From Phycisphaerales bacterium (lineage in GTDB: Bacteria > Planctomycetota > Phycisphaerae > Phycisphaerales > SM1A02), in contig JANQEQ010000097.1 of assembly GCA_028278245.1 (NCBI GenBank), positions 62,001 through 126,000 on the forward strand: a stretch of DNA of 64,000 nucleotides, written 5' to 3'. The position numbers and the translations under genes were made by a program. A model generated the notes under the pieces. It ran no database searches. It was not told the DNA's origin and saw nothing but the letters and a program-made list of their open reading frames with translations. Of this stretch, positions 7,976 through 15,434 are shown in pieces. Within the stretch, counting starts at the first letter, position 1, and each line of letters begins with the position of its first letter.

Positions 7976-8527
7976 TCATGCTTCTCCATGCTGTTCTGAC
8001 TGATGATCAGGATTCACATACACCACGTCACCCCGATCCTGCATCCGGTGAAAAACTGCGAGAATCATAGCCAAATCATGATCCTGCACAATCAGCCAGG
8101 AATACTGACGGGTCCACCATTTATGATGGATCAAGGGTCGATCCTGTGTGGACCGTGCAGGATGATCCCCCTCAGCCACGGTCAGACATCGACTCAACGC
8201 CCCCTTGATCAACTGGACCTGCCGCGGAATGTGTTCATCAGCGTTGTGCTTCATCAATACCTGCACACAGTTTGTGTGAGGGGTTGCTGCGATGAGCCGA
8301 ATTTTTCGCAGATCAGCAATTCGGTGGAGATCCTGAATGATGAGTCTCTGCTGCGGGATGGTGAGTTGTCGGGCCGGCCAGATCAGACTCCTGCGACGCT
8401 CAGCGGAGATCTCCTCATCAGGCGTCGGGAAATTGTTATTCGCTAACACTTTGCCGGGATCGATCCATCCTCGCCCCGAACCCGGCAGCCAGTGGCCATA
8501 CGCTGGAAAGGTCAACATCCCGAACAT
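7976..8527 (-). CDS. IS200/RAYT-like (Y1 transposase fold) protein, degenerate
   Basis: 183 residues. The N-terminus (LTFPAYGHWLPGSGRGWIDP) matches the characteristic opening of a planctomycete family related to REP-associated tyrosine transposases (usually TxxTYGTWLPGD.RGWV). Later pieces also fit: IKGALSRCLT for the NxLK/KR helix, and KWWTRQYSWLI for the W-rich segment before the end. The metal-binding HUH motif expected in the middle is reduced to TPHTNCVQV, so only one His is kept, and the final tyrosine region is unclear. It is therefore either a domesticated or a decaying copy. REP-like palindromes lie 4-5 kb away (12466, 13574). The catalytic assignment is inferred. Confidence 0.55.
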   Translation of the reverse strand: MFGMLTFPAYGHWLPGSGRGWIDPGKVLANNNFPTPDEEISAERRRSLIWPARQLTIPQQRLIIQDLHRIADLRKIRLIAATPHTNCVQVLMKHNADEHIPRQVQLIKGALSRCLTVAEGDHPARSTQDRPLIHHKWWTRQYSWLIVQDHDLAMILAVFHRMQDRGDVVYVNPDHQSEQHGEA

Positions 8528-8584
8528 GACTCATTAAAGGTACGGCATAACAAAGCGATCCATCACTCTGGGGTAAGAAACATG

Positions 8585-8656
8585 AGGCGTGTGGGGTGTG
8601 GGGATGTTGTGTGAGTGGGGGGAGTGTGGGGGGGTTGTGTATGCGGGTGGGAGATG
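8585..8656 (+). repeat. G-rich low-complexity tract
   Basis: About 70 bases made almost only of G and T with many runs of three to seven G on the plus strand (GTGTGGGGTGTGGGG, then GGGGGG and GGGGGGG). It sits directly before the pgl start and in the leader of the divergent RAYT-like gene, and could fold as a G-quadruplex. Confidence 0.7.
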
Positions 8657-8674
8657 TGATCATGGGCCTTGCTC

Positions 8675-9496
8675 ATGACAACTTCATCATTTCAACCCGA
8701 GGATGCTGCTTCTCATAAGGATGAGGAAGATCTGTATCGCCTGGTGGATGACACACCGCCCGCTCCGCCTTTGCCCGGGAGGGTCATAGTCTCTCCCACA
8801 CCCGATGACCTGATTGATCAAATCGCAGCGGAGATGGTCGTGCAGGCTGAATTATGCATGCGAAGCTATGGCGATTTCCACCTGGCACTGGCTGGCGGCC
8901 CAACCACGCAACCGCTCTATCAACGGCTGATGTACGACCCGAATTATCGCCTGCTGCCTTGGCGCAAGACACATTTGTGGTTTGTGGATGAACGTTGCGT
9001 GCCGCAGGATCATCACCAGTCGCGTTTCCCCGATATCCACGAAACGATCGGCCAACATTCCTACATTCCTCCGGACCATTTCCATGCAATTGATGCAGCA
9101 TCTACTCAAGCTGATGAAGAGTACGAGACTTATCTCAGGGAAACGCTGTTGCAACGTGAGCGGGAGCAATACCGATTGGACTTTGTCCTCCTGACTTTGG
9201 GAGTTGATGGGCACATCGCTGGTCTGTTTCCCGGCGGAGAGTCGCTAAGTGAAACCCGATGGATATGCCGTGTCGGAGAGGGGGGGAATGATCAACCCGC
9301 TCGGATCAGCATGACATTACCGTTGTTGACTGAAGCTCGGGTTGTTGCCGTGGTGACGAGCGGTGCTGACAAGGCGGATATCGTCTCACGCATGACTCAA
9401 CCGGATGTGACCGAAGATGTGATTCCCGCAAAGGGATTGCAACTGACCGAAGGTGAGTTGATGTGGTATCTCGATGCCGCTGCCTGCGGGGGATAA
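8675..9496 (+). CDS. pgl: 6-phosphogluconolactonase
   Basis: 273 residues. It hydrolyses 6-phosphogluconolactone to 6-phosphogluconate in the oxidative pentose phosphate pathway, in the cytoplasm. Family signatures appear in order: LALAGGPTTQPLYQRL (the SGGSTP-type phosphate loop), LWFVDERCVP (family FxxDERxVP), and LLTLGVDGHIAGLFPG (family GxGxDGHxASLFP). The rest also fits (RISMTLPLL, VVTSGADKADIV). The family length is 230-270, so this is complete with a slightly long N-terminus (PEDAASHKDEED). I prefer ATG 8675 to the in-frame TTG at 8669; neither has a strong ribosome site because the leader is the G-rich tract. It is a single-gene unit with no other pentose-phosphate genes nearby. Confidence 0.9.
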   Translation: MTTSSFQPEDAASHKDEEDLYRLVDDTPPAPPLPGRVIVSPTPDDLIDQIAAEMVVQAELCMRSYGDFHLALAGGPTTQPLYQRLMYDPNYRLLPWRKTHLWFVDERCVPQDHHQSRFPDIHETIGQHSYIPPDHFHAIDAASTQADEEYETYLRETLLQREREQYRLDFVLLTLGVDGHIAGLFPGGESLSETRWICRVGEGGNDQPARISMTLPLLTEARVVAVVTSGADKADIVSRMTQPDVTEDVIPAKGLQLTEGELMWYLDAAACGG

Positions 9497-9598
9497 TATG
9501 AATTTGTCTGCCGTGAACTTCAAGAGTATGCAAGTTTGATATTCGATCCAGCTATCCCATCAGCGATCTAATTACTCGTGGAAATGAATGTGGTTGCT

Positions 9599-10450
9599 TC
9601 ATATCTCAAGGGTGTGTTGAAATTGAATTTCACAATTCGAGAAGAGGGCCACCTCTTTCAGCAGCCGTTTGTGCGCTTGCTCCATGTAGGTTGGATCAAT
9701 GTCTATTCCCATACTGTTGCGGTGACATTTCATAGCAGCAACACATGTTGTGCCGGTACCAACAAAAGGATCGAGAACAGTGTCACCTGCGAATGAAAAC
9801 ATTCTTACAAGTCGGTAAGCTAATTCTAGTGGAAATGGCGCAGGATGTTTCTTTTTCGTAGACGCTCCTGTCATTGTCCAAAACTGTTGGAACCATTCAT
9901 CATATTCTTTTTTTGTGAGTCGACTTTGATCTCGCTGTTGCTCAGTTGGTTTTCGATAACCACCGGGTTTTCGTTGCATTAGAATAAACTCAATGTCATT
10001 CTTGATAATGGCATTTGGTTCGTACGGCTTCCCGAGAAATCCATTGCCCCGTGATACTTCGTAGTTTGCATTGGCGATTTTGTGCCAGATGATTGGATTG
10101 AGATTATCGAATCCTATCTTTCGACAAATAACGCAAATATCAGCGTGCAAAGGAACAACAACGTGACGACCAAATCGACGACGTGATAAGCAAACATCAC
10201 CCACGACACATACCAAGCGACCACCCGGTACAAGAATGCGGAAACACTCGGCCCACACTTGGCGTAAATTTTCGAGAAATTCTTCGTAATCTTGAATATG
10301 GCCCATTTGACCGGGCGTATTGTGATATTCCTTCAAGATCCAGTAAGGTGGGGAAGTCACAACAAGATGGATTGATTCATCATCGAGATAAGAGAGATCT
10401 CGAGCATCGCCGTGGATAAGGCGGTGTATTGTGTGAGTTGAGTGAGTCAC
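9599..10450 (-). CDS. DNA methyltransferase, beta class (SPPY type)
   Basis: 283 residues from a GTG start with AGGAGG 8 bases upstream. The catalytic motif IV (TSPPYW, residues 32-37) comes first and the SAM-binding motif I (LDPFVGTGTT, near residue 225) comes last, which defines a beta-class amino-methyltransferase. SPPY rather than DPPY/NPPY favours N4-methylcytosine, though this is not proof. It begins 2 bases after the stop of the restriction enzyme gene and is its obvious partner, protecting the same site. If the pair recognises CTCGAG as the endonuclease family suggests, that site is the methylation target; CTCGAG occurs several times in the window, including inside this gene. Codon use looks more AT-rich than in neighbouring housekeeping genes, consistent with transfer. 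Confidence 0.88.
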   Translation of the reverse strand: MTHSTHTIHRLIHGDARDLSYLDDESIHLVVTSPPYWILKEYHNTPGQMGHIQDYEEFLENLRQVWAECFRILVPGGRLVCVVGDVCLSRRRFGRHVVVPLHADICVICRKIGFDNLNPIIWHKIANANYEVSRGNGFLGKPYEPNAIIKNDIEFILMQRKPGGYRKPTEQQRDQSRLTKKEYDEWFQQFWTMTGASTKKKHPAPFPLELAYRLVRMFSFAGDTVLDPFVGTGTTCVAAMKCHRNSMGIDIDPTYMEQAHKRLLKEVALFSNCEIQFQHTLEI

Positions 10451-10452
10451 AC

Positions 10453-11193
10453 TTAGTTTTCCTCCTGATTAGCAGCATAAGCTGCGACATGGGCACAAAG
10501 AGAACGAGAAAAAATCTTTAAACGAAGATCCTTAGCTGGTTCCGTGTATTCACCGCTGAGTCCGCTGTCCATATCTGACATCAGAAACGCAGCGGCTTCG
10601 TAGTGCCTCTCGCGTACAAGTCGTCGTAGGAGAAGTTCATATCTCTTTGCATACGAAGCCCCGCGGAAAGCCTCAAACACACCGAAGTGTGGTTCCTTGA
10701 CTGTTACTGGGCGTATCGATTGGGTGTGATTTTCAAGGAGGAATATATAGCCTAACCAGGGGCGCGCAGAGTCGGCAAACGCCCCTTCACGGTAAGCTGT
10801 CCAAAGATCGACAGCACTACCAATCGCTTCTTCAGTTCGATTATTGAAATTGTTTCCAAACGACCCAACCTGTGACTTTGTTTCAATGACGGCTAGCAGT
10901 GTTTCTCTGGAGACAATAAGCAAATCCCATTCTTTTGTTGCACGGAAATATCCGGGTAACTCGAGTTTCTGCTTCGTATAGATGCAGGCATCAGGTATCC
11001 CTGAATTGGAGACTAAATTGGCTATAAGCCTGATGAATCCATCCATCTGCGCACCGCCGGTGACTGCAGCGCGAGTCCCCTGATCTGTAGATCCCCGTTT
11101 TTTCTGAGAGGTCGTCTGTGCATTTCGGGTTTGCCAGAAATGTTGCACAGCATGACGCACTTGGTCATCAAGATTATTAATCGAAAGGTCCAC
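10453..11193 (-). CDS. Type II restriction endonuclease, PaeR7I/XhoI family
   Basis: 246 residues, close to the family length. Strong resemblance to R.PaeR7I runs throughout: HFWQTRNAQ, AAVTGGAQMDGF, LPGYFRATKEWDLLI, ETKSQVGSFGNNFNNRTEE and SAVDLWTAYREGAF. The PD-(D/E)xK catalytic core is visible as WD90...E104-T-K106. Family members cut CTCGAG. The start is GTG 11193. A sigma70-type promoter at 11200-11227 places transcription at or within a base or two of this GTG, so the mRNA is probably leaderless. The methyltransferase follows after 2 bases with its own strong ribosome site. Low nuclease and higher methylase translation would be safe for the host. The recognition site is inferred from the family. 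Confidence 0.93.
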   Translation of the reverse strand: MDLSINNLDDQVRHAVQHFWQTRNAQTTSQKKRGSTDQGTRAAVTGGAQMDGFIRLIANLVSNSGIPDACIYTKQKLELPGYFRATKEWDLLIVSRETLLAVIETKSQVGSFGNNFNNRTEEAIGSAVDLWTAYREGAFADSARPWLGYIFLLENHTQSIRPVTVKEPHFGVFEAFRGASYAKRYELLLRRLVRERHYEAAAFLMSDMDSGLSGEYTEPAKDLRLKIFSRSLCAHVAAYAANQEEN

Positions 11194-11199
11194 AGACGT

Positions 11200-11227
11200 A
11201 GTATACTGTCGATATGCGTTAGGTCAA
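11200..11227 (-). promoter_or_regulatory. Promoter for the XhoI-like R-M operon (leaderless)
   Basis: On the minus strand, TTGACC (complement of 11222-11227), a 16-base spacer and TATACT (complement of 11200-11205) form a good -35/-10 pair. The GTG start codon at 11193 is 7 bases past the -10 box, which is where transcription should begin. Confidence 0.75.
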
Positions 11228-11266
11228 TATTCGGGTCACAGCTGTTTTTCTCATTGGATAATCCAA

Positions 11267-11671
11267 CTAAGTATCCAGAAAATCGCGCAGGATTTCTGCT
11301 GCTGCCAGAGCATCGCGCAATTCTTTTTTCTGTTTGTGCGTTTTGCCGGTGCGCGCCAGTGACTGTTCTGCTGCGAAACTCGTCAAGCGCTCATCCTGAA
11401 AGTGAATCGGAAGATCAGTTTGACTACTCAATGAAGTTGCGAAGTTGCGCGCCTGTTTAGCGCGCGGACCTTCTGTGCCATCCATATTCACCGGCAATCC
11501 CAGCACCAACGCCTCAGCCTGTTGCTCTTTGATCTCGCCCAGAATCGCAGCAATCAATTGCTGATCAGGTTGAAGTGTGATGACTTTGAGCGGCGTGATG
11601 ATGCCGGTCTCATCGTGGCCGACCGCAAGGCCGGTGCGCTTATCGCCAAGATCGATCGCGAGGTATCGCAC
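11267..11671 (-). CDS. ruvX: Putative pre-16S rRNA nuclease / Holliday junction resolvase homologue YqgF
   Basis: 134 residues, the normal length. It has the RNase H-like fold: YLAIDLGDKRTGLAV holds the first catalytic Asp, ALVLGLPVNMDGTEG is the family LVVGLPLxMDGT motif, and FQDERLTSFAAE carries the conserved DER(L/F)T(S/T). The C-terminal helix has DALAAAEILRDFL (family DxxAAxxILQ.YL). YqgF is linked to 16S rRNA maturation and to RNase H-like nuclease activity. It is on the minus strand between the R-M operon and a lipoprotein gene, separated from both by short gaps (about 40 bases upstream), so it may be co-transcribed with the lipoprotein. Confidence 0.92.
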   Translation of the reverse strand: MRYLAIDLGDKRTGLAVGHDETGIITPLKVITLQPDQQLIAAILGEIKEQQAEALVLGLPVNMDGTEGPRAKQARNFATSLSSQTDLPIHFQDERLTSFAAEQSLARTGKTHKQKKELRDALAAAEILRDFLDT

Positions 11672-11712
11672 AGTCCGTGCAGTCTAACGCAAGTGATTGG
11701 ATTATGACGTGA

Positions 11713-12375
11713 TCAGTCGCAGTAACTGGTACCGACGGTGAATCCCCAGTGGAAGCCGCTGTGGTGATAGTACGGATGACCGTAGAATGGATGCCAGGGG
11801 TAATCGTAATACCGGTAGTGTGAAGGGTAGTAGCGGCGCTGGCGGGTGAAGGCAACGCTCTGTGTGATCTCCATTTCGTCCCAGCGAATTGTGATGCGGA
11901 GATTCAAACCTTCAAGATCAAATTTGCCGGGGTACTGGTCGCCAGGGAATGGAAATGCTGCGACAACTTCCGCGTGACTTTGTGGACTGATCTCTATTTC
12001 ACCTGCCGGGTCAACTGTGGGAGTGGGAAACTCCTCGAGGTTGCCTGCGATAAGCAGCATTGAAGTTGGATGCCACACGATTGGAAATTCAGTCTTATTT
12101 TCCAGGCGCACTTTCATTTCAACCGCTGCGGGAATACCGTGTTCCTGATCCGCCCGACGAATGCCTGAGAGACTTACCAACCCGCGCGCCACCTCCCCTT
12201 GCGAAGTATTCGGCGATTCCATCACCATCTCCGCCGGCTGCGGCCCGTACCAGTAATTGCCATCATACGTACCCGCACACCCCACCACACCCCCCACACA
12301 CAAGAACGCACCTGCGCACAACAATACCCACATTTTAAACCATCGGGCGGCGTGATTTCTTGTTGAACGGTTCAC
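11713..12375 (-). CDS. Hypothetical lipoprotein
   Basis: 220 residues from GTG 12375, with AAGGAA 6 bases upstream. The signal peptide (FKMWVLLCAGAFLCVGGVVGC) ends in a lipobox VVGC-A, so the mature protein should be lipid-anchored at the cell envelope. The middle looks like a beta-sandwich (VEMKVRLENKTEFPIVW, then LEGLNLRITIRWDEMEI). The C-terminus is strikingly rich in Tyr/His/Pro/Trp (RYYDYPWHPFYGHPYYHHSG) and could bind metal or cell wall. I recognise no named family. Confidence 0.75.
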   Translation of the reverse strand: MNRSTRNHAARWFKMWVLLCAGAFLCVGGVVGCAGTYDGNYWYGPQPAEMVMESPNTSQGEVARGLVSLSGIRRADQEHGIPAAVEMKVRLENKTEFPIVWHPTSMLLIAGNLEEFPTPTVDPAGEIEISPQSHAEVVAAFPFPGDQYPGKFDLEGLNLRITIRWDEMEITQSVAFTRQRRYYPSHYRYYDYPWHPFYGHPYYHHSGFHWGFTVGTSYCD

Positions 12376-12465
12376 GGGAATTCCTTACCGGTTTTAGACG
12401 CAGTGTCTTATTGAATCATTCCACATATTTTGCCTTGTGCAAGGGATCTTTCATATATCTCATTA

Positions 12466-12496
12466 TGTAGGATCCTCTGTGCGGACCAACTCTTGC
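12466..12496 (+). repeat. REP-like half unit
   Basis: A stretch of about 31 bases containing CTGTGCGGACCAA. It aligns with the left arm of the palindromic element at 13574 with only a few differences (shared TGTAGG, TC, CTGTG, GGACCA, TCTTGC). Both copies flank the Mrr-like gene. Confidence 0.55.
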
Positions 12497-12553
12497 TTCA
12501 ATGGTCAGGAACGAGTAATAATCACATAAATAAATATTGATGGAGTCAGGCGC

Positions 12554-13564
12554 ATGACTACAAAAAATATTTGGATGGTTCGAGCTGGTCGTGGTGGCAA
12601 ACACAGCGATGACTTCATCGAGAATGGTCTTGTTGCCATCGGGTGGAATGAGATCGGGGCTTTGTCTGATCAACCGGACAAGCAGGAAATTGAATCCAAA
12701 CTACAGGATAATTGGCCAGAAGCATCACCGGGGACAATTTCGATGTGGGCTTCACAATTACGTCGCTTTTACGTTGAGCTACAAGTTGGCGATGCAGTTG
12801 CTACGTATGATCCAAGTCAAAGGCTTTATTTCCTAGGTACAATCCAATCAGGTGTTGAATCCCGAGATCATCCCCTTGGCCGATTGCGTCGCGTCAAATG
12901 GACACACAAAGTTGAGCGAGATGGTTTGAGTTCTTCAACTCGCAATACACTTGGAGCAATCTCGACGCTCTTCCACATAACCGATGAAGCAAGTCAGGAA
13001 ATGTGGAGCCGTGCCGTCCCGATTGAAAGTGTTACGACTTCCGATACAACAGTTCAACAGGATGTTCGTGATGATCCACAGGAAGCATTACTTCGTGAGG
13101 ATGTGGTAGCCCGCTCACAGGAATTTATTGAAGACCATATCGCACGACTCAATTGGCAGGAAATGCAAGATCTTGTTGCAGGGATTCTGACCGCAATGGG
13201 ATATCGCGCTCGGGTGAGTCCAGGTGGTTCTGATCGTGGAGTTGATATCACTGCATCACCTGATGGTCTAGGCTTGCAGGAGCCTCGCATTTTCGTCGAA
13301 GTGAAGCACCGGCGCGGTACACAGATGGGCGCTACCGAAATACGTTCGTTTCTGGGTGGTCGCCAACCGGGTGACCGCTGTTTGTATGTCAGCACAGGGG
13401 GATTTTCCAAGGATGCTCGTTACGAAGCCGAGCGATCAAGTGTACCCATCACTCTGATAACCCTGCCCGATCTTCGAGAGTTGCTCGTTGAACACTACAA
13501 TAATCTGGATGCGTCAACCGTTGCTCTGGTACCATTACAACGATTGTACTGGCCTGTTCCCTAG
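12554..13564 (+). CDS. Mrr-like restriction endonuclease with N-terminal sensor domain
   Basis: 336 residues. The N-terminal half (IWMVRAGRGGKHSDDFIENG, VAIGWNEIG, VGDAVATYDP) resembles the PUA/EVE-like modules found fused to Mrr nucleases and thought to read modified bases. The C-terminal part (about residues 190-320) is an Mrr-type PD-(D/E)xK domain: WQEMQDLVAGILTAMGY, then GSDRGVDI with the catalytic Asp, then IFVEVKHR as the ExK motif, and YVSTGGFSKDA with the Mrr Gly-Phe segment. It is probably a type IV enzyme cutting modified foreign DNA. No partner methylase adjoins it. It is flanked by REP-like repeats at 12466 and 13574 and lies 1.4 kb from the XhoI-like system, so it is part of a small defence cluster. 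Confidence 0.85.
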   Translation: MTTKNIWMVRAGRGGKHSDDFIENGLVAIGWNEIGALSDQPDKQEIESKLQDNWPEASPGTISMWASQLRRFYVELQVGDAVATYDPSQRLYFLGTIQSGVESRDHPLGRLRRVKWTHKVERDGLSSSTRNTLGAISTLFHITDEASQEMWSRAVPIESVTTSDTTVQQDVRDDPQEALLREDVVARSQEFIEDHIARLNWQEMQDLVAGILTAMGYRARVSPGGSDRGVDITASPDGLGLQEPRIFVEVKHRRGTQMGATEIRSFLGGRQPGDRCLYVSTGGFSKDARYEAERSSVPITLITLPDLRELLVEHYNNLDASTVALVPLQRLYWPVP

Positions 13565-13573
13565 CAAAAAATT

Positions 13574-13645
13574 GTAGGGTCCGCTGTGTGGACCACATCT
13601 TGCGAGGGTCGACCATAACGAATTGGTCCGCACAGCGGACCCTAC
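13574..13645. repeat. REP/BIME-like palindromic element
   Basis: Two 22-base arms at 13574-13595 and 13624-13645 are reverse complements with a single mismatch. Each begins GTAGGGTCCGCTGTG, and 28 bases separate them. It lies 10 bases after the Mrr stop codon. Similar sequence occurs at 12466. Such units are typically scattered through genomes that carry RAYT proteins, and one RAYT-like gene is at 7976. Confidence 0.8.
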
Positions 13646-13750
13646 CGAACATAATAAACGACAGGGGGTTGTAATATTATCCCCTTATATGTTTGGTGAC
13701 TAGGTGTTATCGAGATAAATAAATCATGTTCTTAACAAGAGGTGGGTATC

Positions 13751-13846
13751 ATGAATACGCCACCAAATGTTGTGCATAATGTTGTCAACTCATCAATGCC
13801 CATTTGGTTGTATAAACATTTACCGACTTGCAGCGTGACAGCATAA
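13751..13846 (+). CDS. Possible 31-residue ORF
   Basis: The reading frame starts at ATG 13751 with AAGAGGTGG in ribosome-site position and encodes MNTPPNVVHNVVNSSMPIWL plus 11 more residues. No family is recognisable. The remainder of 13646-13929 is AT-rich and otherwise featureless. The call rests only on the ribosome site. Confidence 0.2.
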   Translation: MNTPPNVVHNVVNSSMPIWLYKHLPTCSVTA

Positions 13847-13929
13847 TGCTACACTTGTGCTCAATTGGCTCGGGGGTGTAACCGGGCGAGGGCTACTTTG
13901 GAATAACAGACAATATGGGAGGAATTCAC

Positions 13930-15069
13930 ATGTGTAATATGTCATGGAATTTAATCCGATGCGCAACGGTCCTGATTGTTCTGACCGGTGTGTCGGCATG
14001 CACATCGAATCGGTTGGCGTATGACCATCGGGTAATGCGGGATGAGCTGCTTAAACTGTACGACGAGCAATTGATGGACAACCTGATTCGCGCATACAAC
14101 GGACAACCATTGCTGCAGATTAAGTACGGCGTTATTGACGGAACATCAACAACAAATGCTGAACTGTCGGGTACGATCTCGGACGACGACAAGGCAGTCA
14201 TAAACTTCGGTGCAAATAATGAATTCACCGACAGTGACAGTACTGGTGGGACGGGAAAGGTGGAAATCACGTCGGAGATGAAAATCGCTGGCACACCAGT
14301 GCTGAATGATCAGGAACTGATCGACGAATACAGAAACTTTGCAGAAAAATTTCTGCAACAAACTTCAGATCCTCCACCTCATGACGCAATACTGTCCGAT
14401 ACTCGACAAGAGTGGGAAAAGGGACGATTACGCACCATGTACTACTGGGTACCACGCATACAGAAACGGTTAGGAAATAGGGAAATAGATAGCAAAGAAG
14501 AACTCGTCAAATTAACAGATCGGGTAATGCTGGACAAAAAGAAGACATCGCAGCGTGGGCTTCCTGAGAGTGCAGATGTAATCATCAAGAGCATGACACT
14601 CGACAGGGTCGAGGGAATCCCAGCTCTTCGTACATACAATGTCTGGCTCAAACCTTCGCCTGGGATGTCTTATGGGATGTTAAGCATCACGAAGAAGGGT
14701 AAGAGAAAGTCGATTGAGTATGAGACAGCGACAGTCAACTTATTGCCCGATAAGGTGGTTGTAAAAGCGATGCTAGTTCCAGAGGCGTGTAATTATAAAT
14801 TATATGTGTTTGACAGTGAAATCTTGAAATTGAAGGAGCTTCTTAAAACACTTGAATTGGAAAAGTTAAAAGAAGAGTGTGGGCTTGATATCGAGTCCTA
14901 CGAACAACTGGTTTGTCTTGAAAAGCAACACCCCGACCAATTAGAACAAGCTGCTCGGAACTGGTTTGAGTATACTCTAAAGAGTTCGATGCAGAAGCTT
15001 GAATACGTGAAGTGTCCGGTTGTTGGGGTTGACCTGAATGAACTTGCAAAGAGGTTACTTGCGAGATAA
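13930..15069 (+). CDS. Hypothetical lipoprotein
   Basis: 379 residues. I chose ATG 13930, not 13915, because GGAGG stands 7 bases before it. The signal peptide (CATVLIVLTGVSAC) ends in lipobox VSAC-T, indicating a lipid-anchored envelope protein. The mature part is long, charged and mixed alpha/beta. It includes KLYDEQLMDNLIRAYNGQPL near the start, a Ser/Thr/Asp-rich section (about 70-105), and a Lys/Glu-rich helix (EILKLKELLKTLELEKLKEE, about 300-320) that may be a coiled coil. I do not recognise the family. Codon use is more AT-rich than in flanking housekeeping genes. Confidence 0.7.
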   Translation: MCNMSWNLIRCATVLIVLTGVSACTSNRLAYDHRVMRDELLKLYDEQLMDNLIRAYNGQPLLQIKYGVIDGTSTTNAELSGTISDDDKAVINFGANNEFTDSDSTGGTGKVEITSEMKIAGTPVLNDQELIDEYRNFAEKFLQQTSDPPPHDAILSDTRQEWEKGRLRTMYYWVPRIQKRLGNREIDSKEELVKLTDRVMLDKKKTSQRGLPESADVIIKSMTLDRVEGIPALRTYNVWLKPSPGMSYGMLSITKKGKRKSIEYETATVNLLPDKVVVKAMLVPEACNYKLYVFDSEILKLKELLKTLELEKLKEECGLDIESYEQLVCLEKQHPDQLEQAARNWFEYTLKSSMQKLEYVKCPVVGVDLNELAKRLLAR

Positions 15070-15434
15070 ATCCGAGAGCAAGCTGATACTGATCGATGAG
15101 GACTGGTCCAAAGAATTGGTCAGTTCAGAATAACCAGTACAAAGGGACCACACTTTTTTTGGCACACAGCGAACCGACGCGTCTTGCGGTAGTATCGTGA
15201 GATTCATGAGCATGATCCATCGCGCGATCTGAATTGAATGTGAATCATCAGGTCTACGATAGGATTCTCAATCCGTTGTCATGGATCACGATTGAGTTTG
15301 TTCCATTGATCTCGAACAGGATTAAGTGACAGGAACTTGGTTTTCCGTGGCGGGTGTGTTACACTCATATTCGGAAGCTTGGGGTGGTCCTGGGCGAGGG
15401 ATAAATGGAATATGTCGAATAAGGATGGAATCAG
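15070..15434. other. Intergenic region with probable terminator
   Basis: The region holds TGGTCC (15104-15109) pairing with GGACCA (15145-15150), followed by a seven-T run at 15154-15160. This is a likely but long-looped plus-strand terminator for the lipoprotein gene. Beyond it, to 15434, I see no gene, repeat or RNA. Confidence 0.45.
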
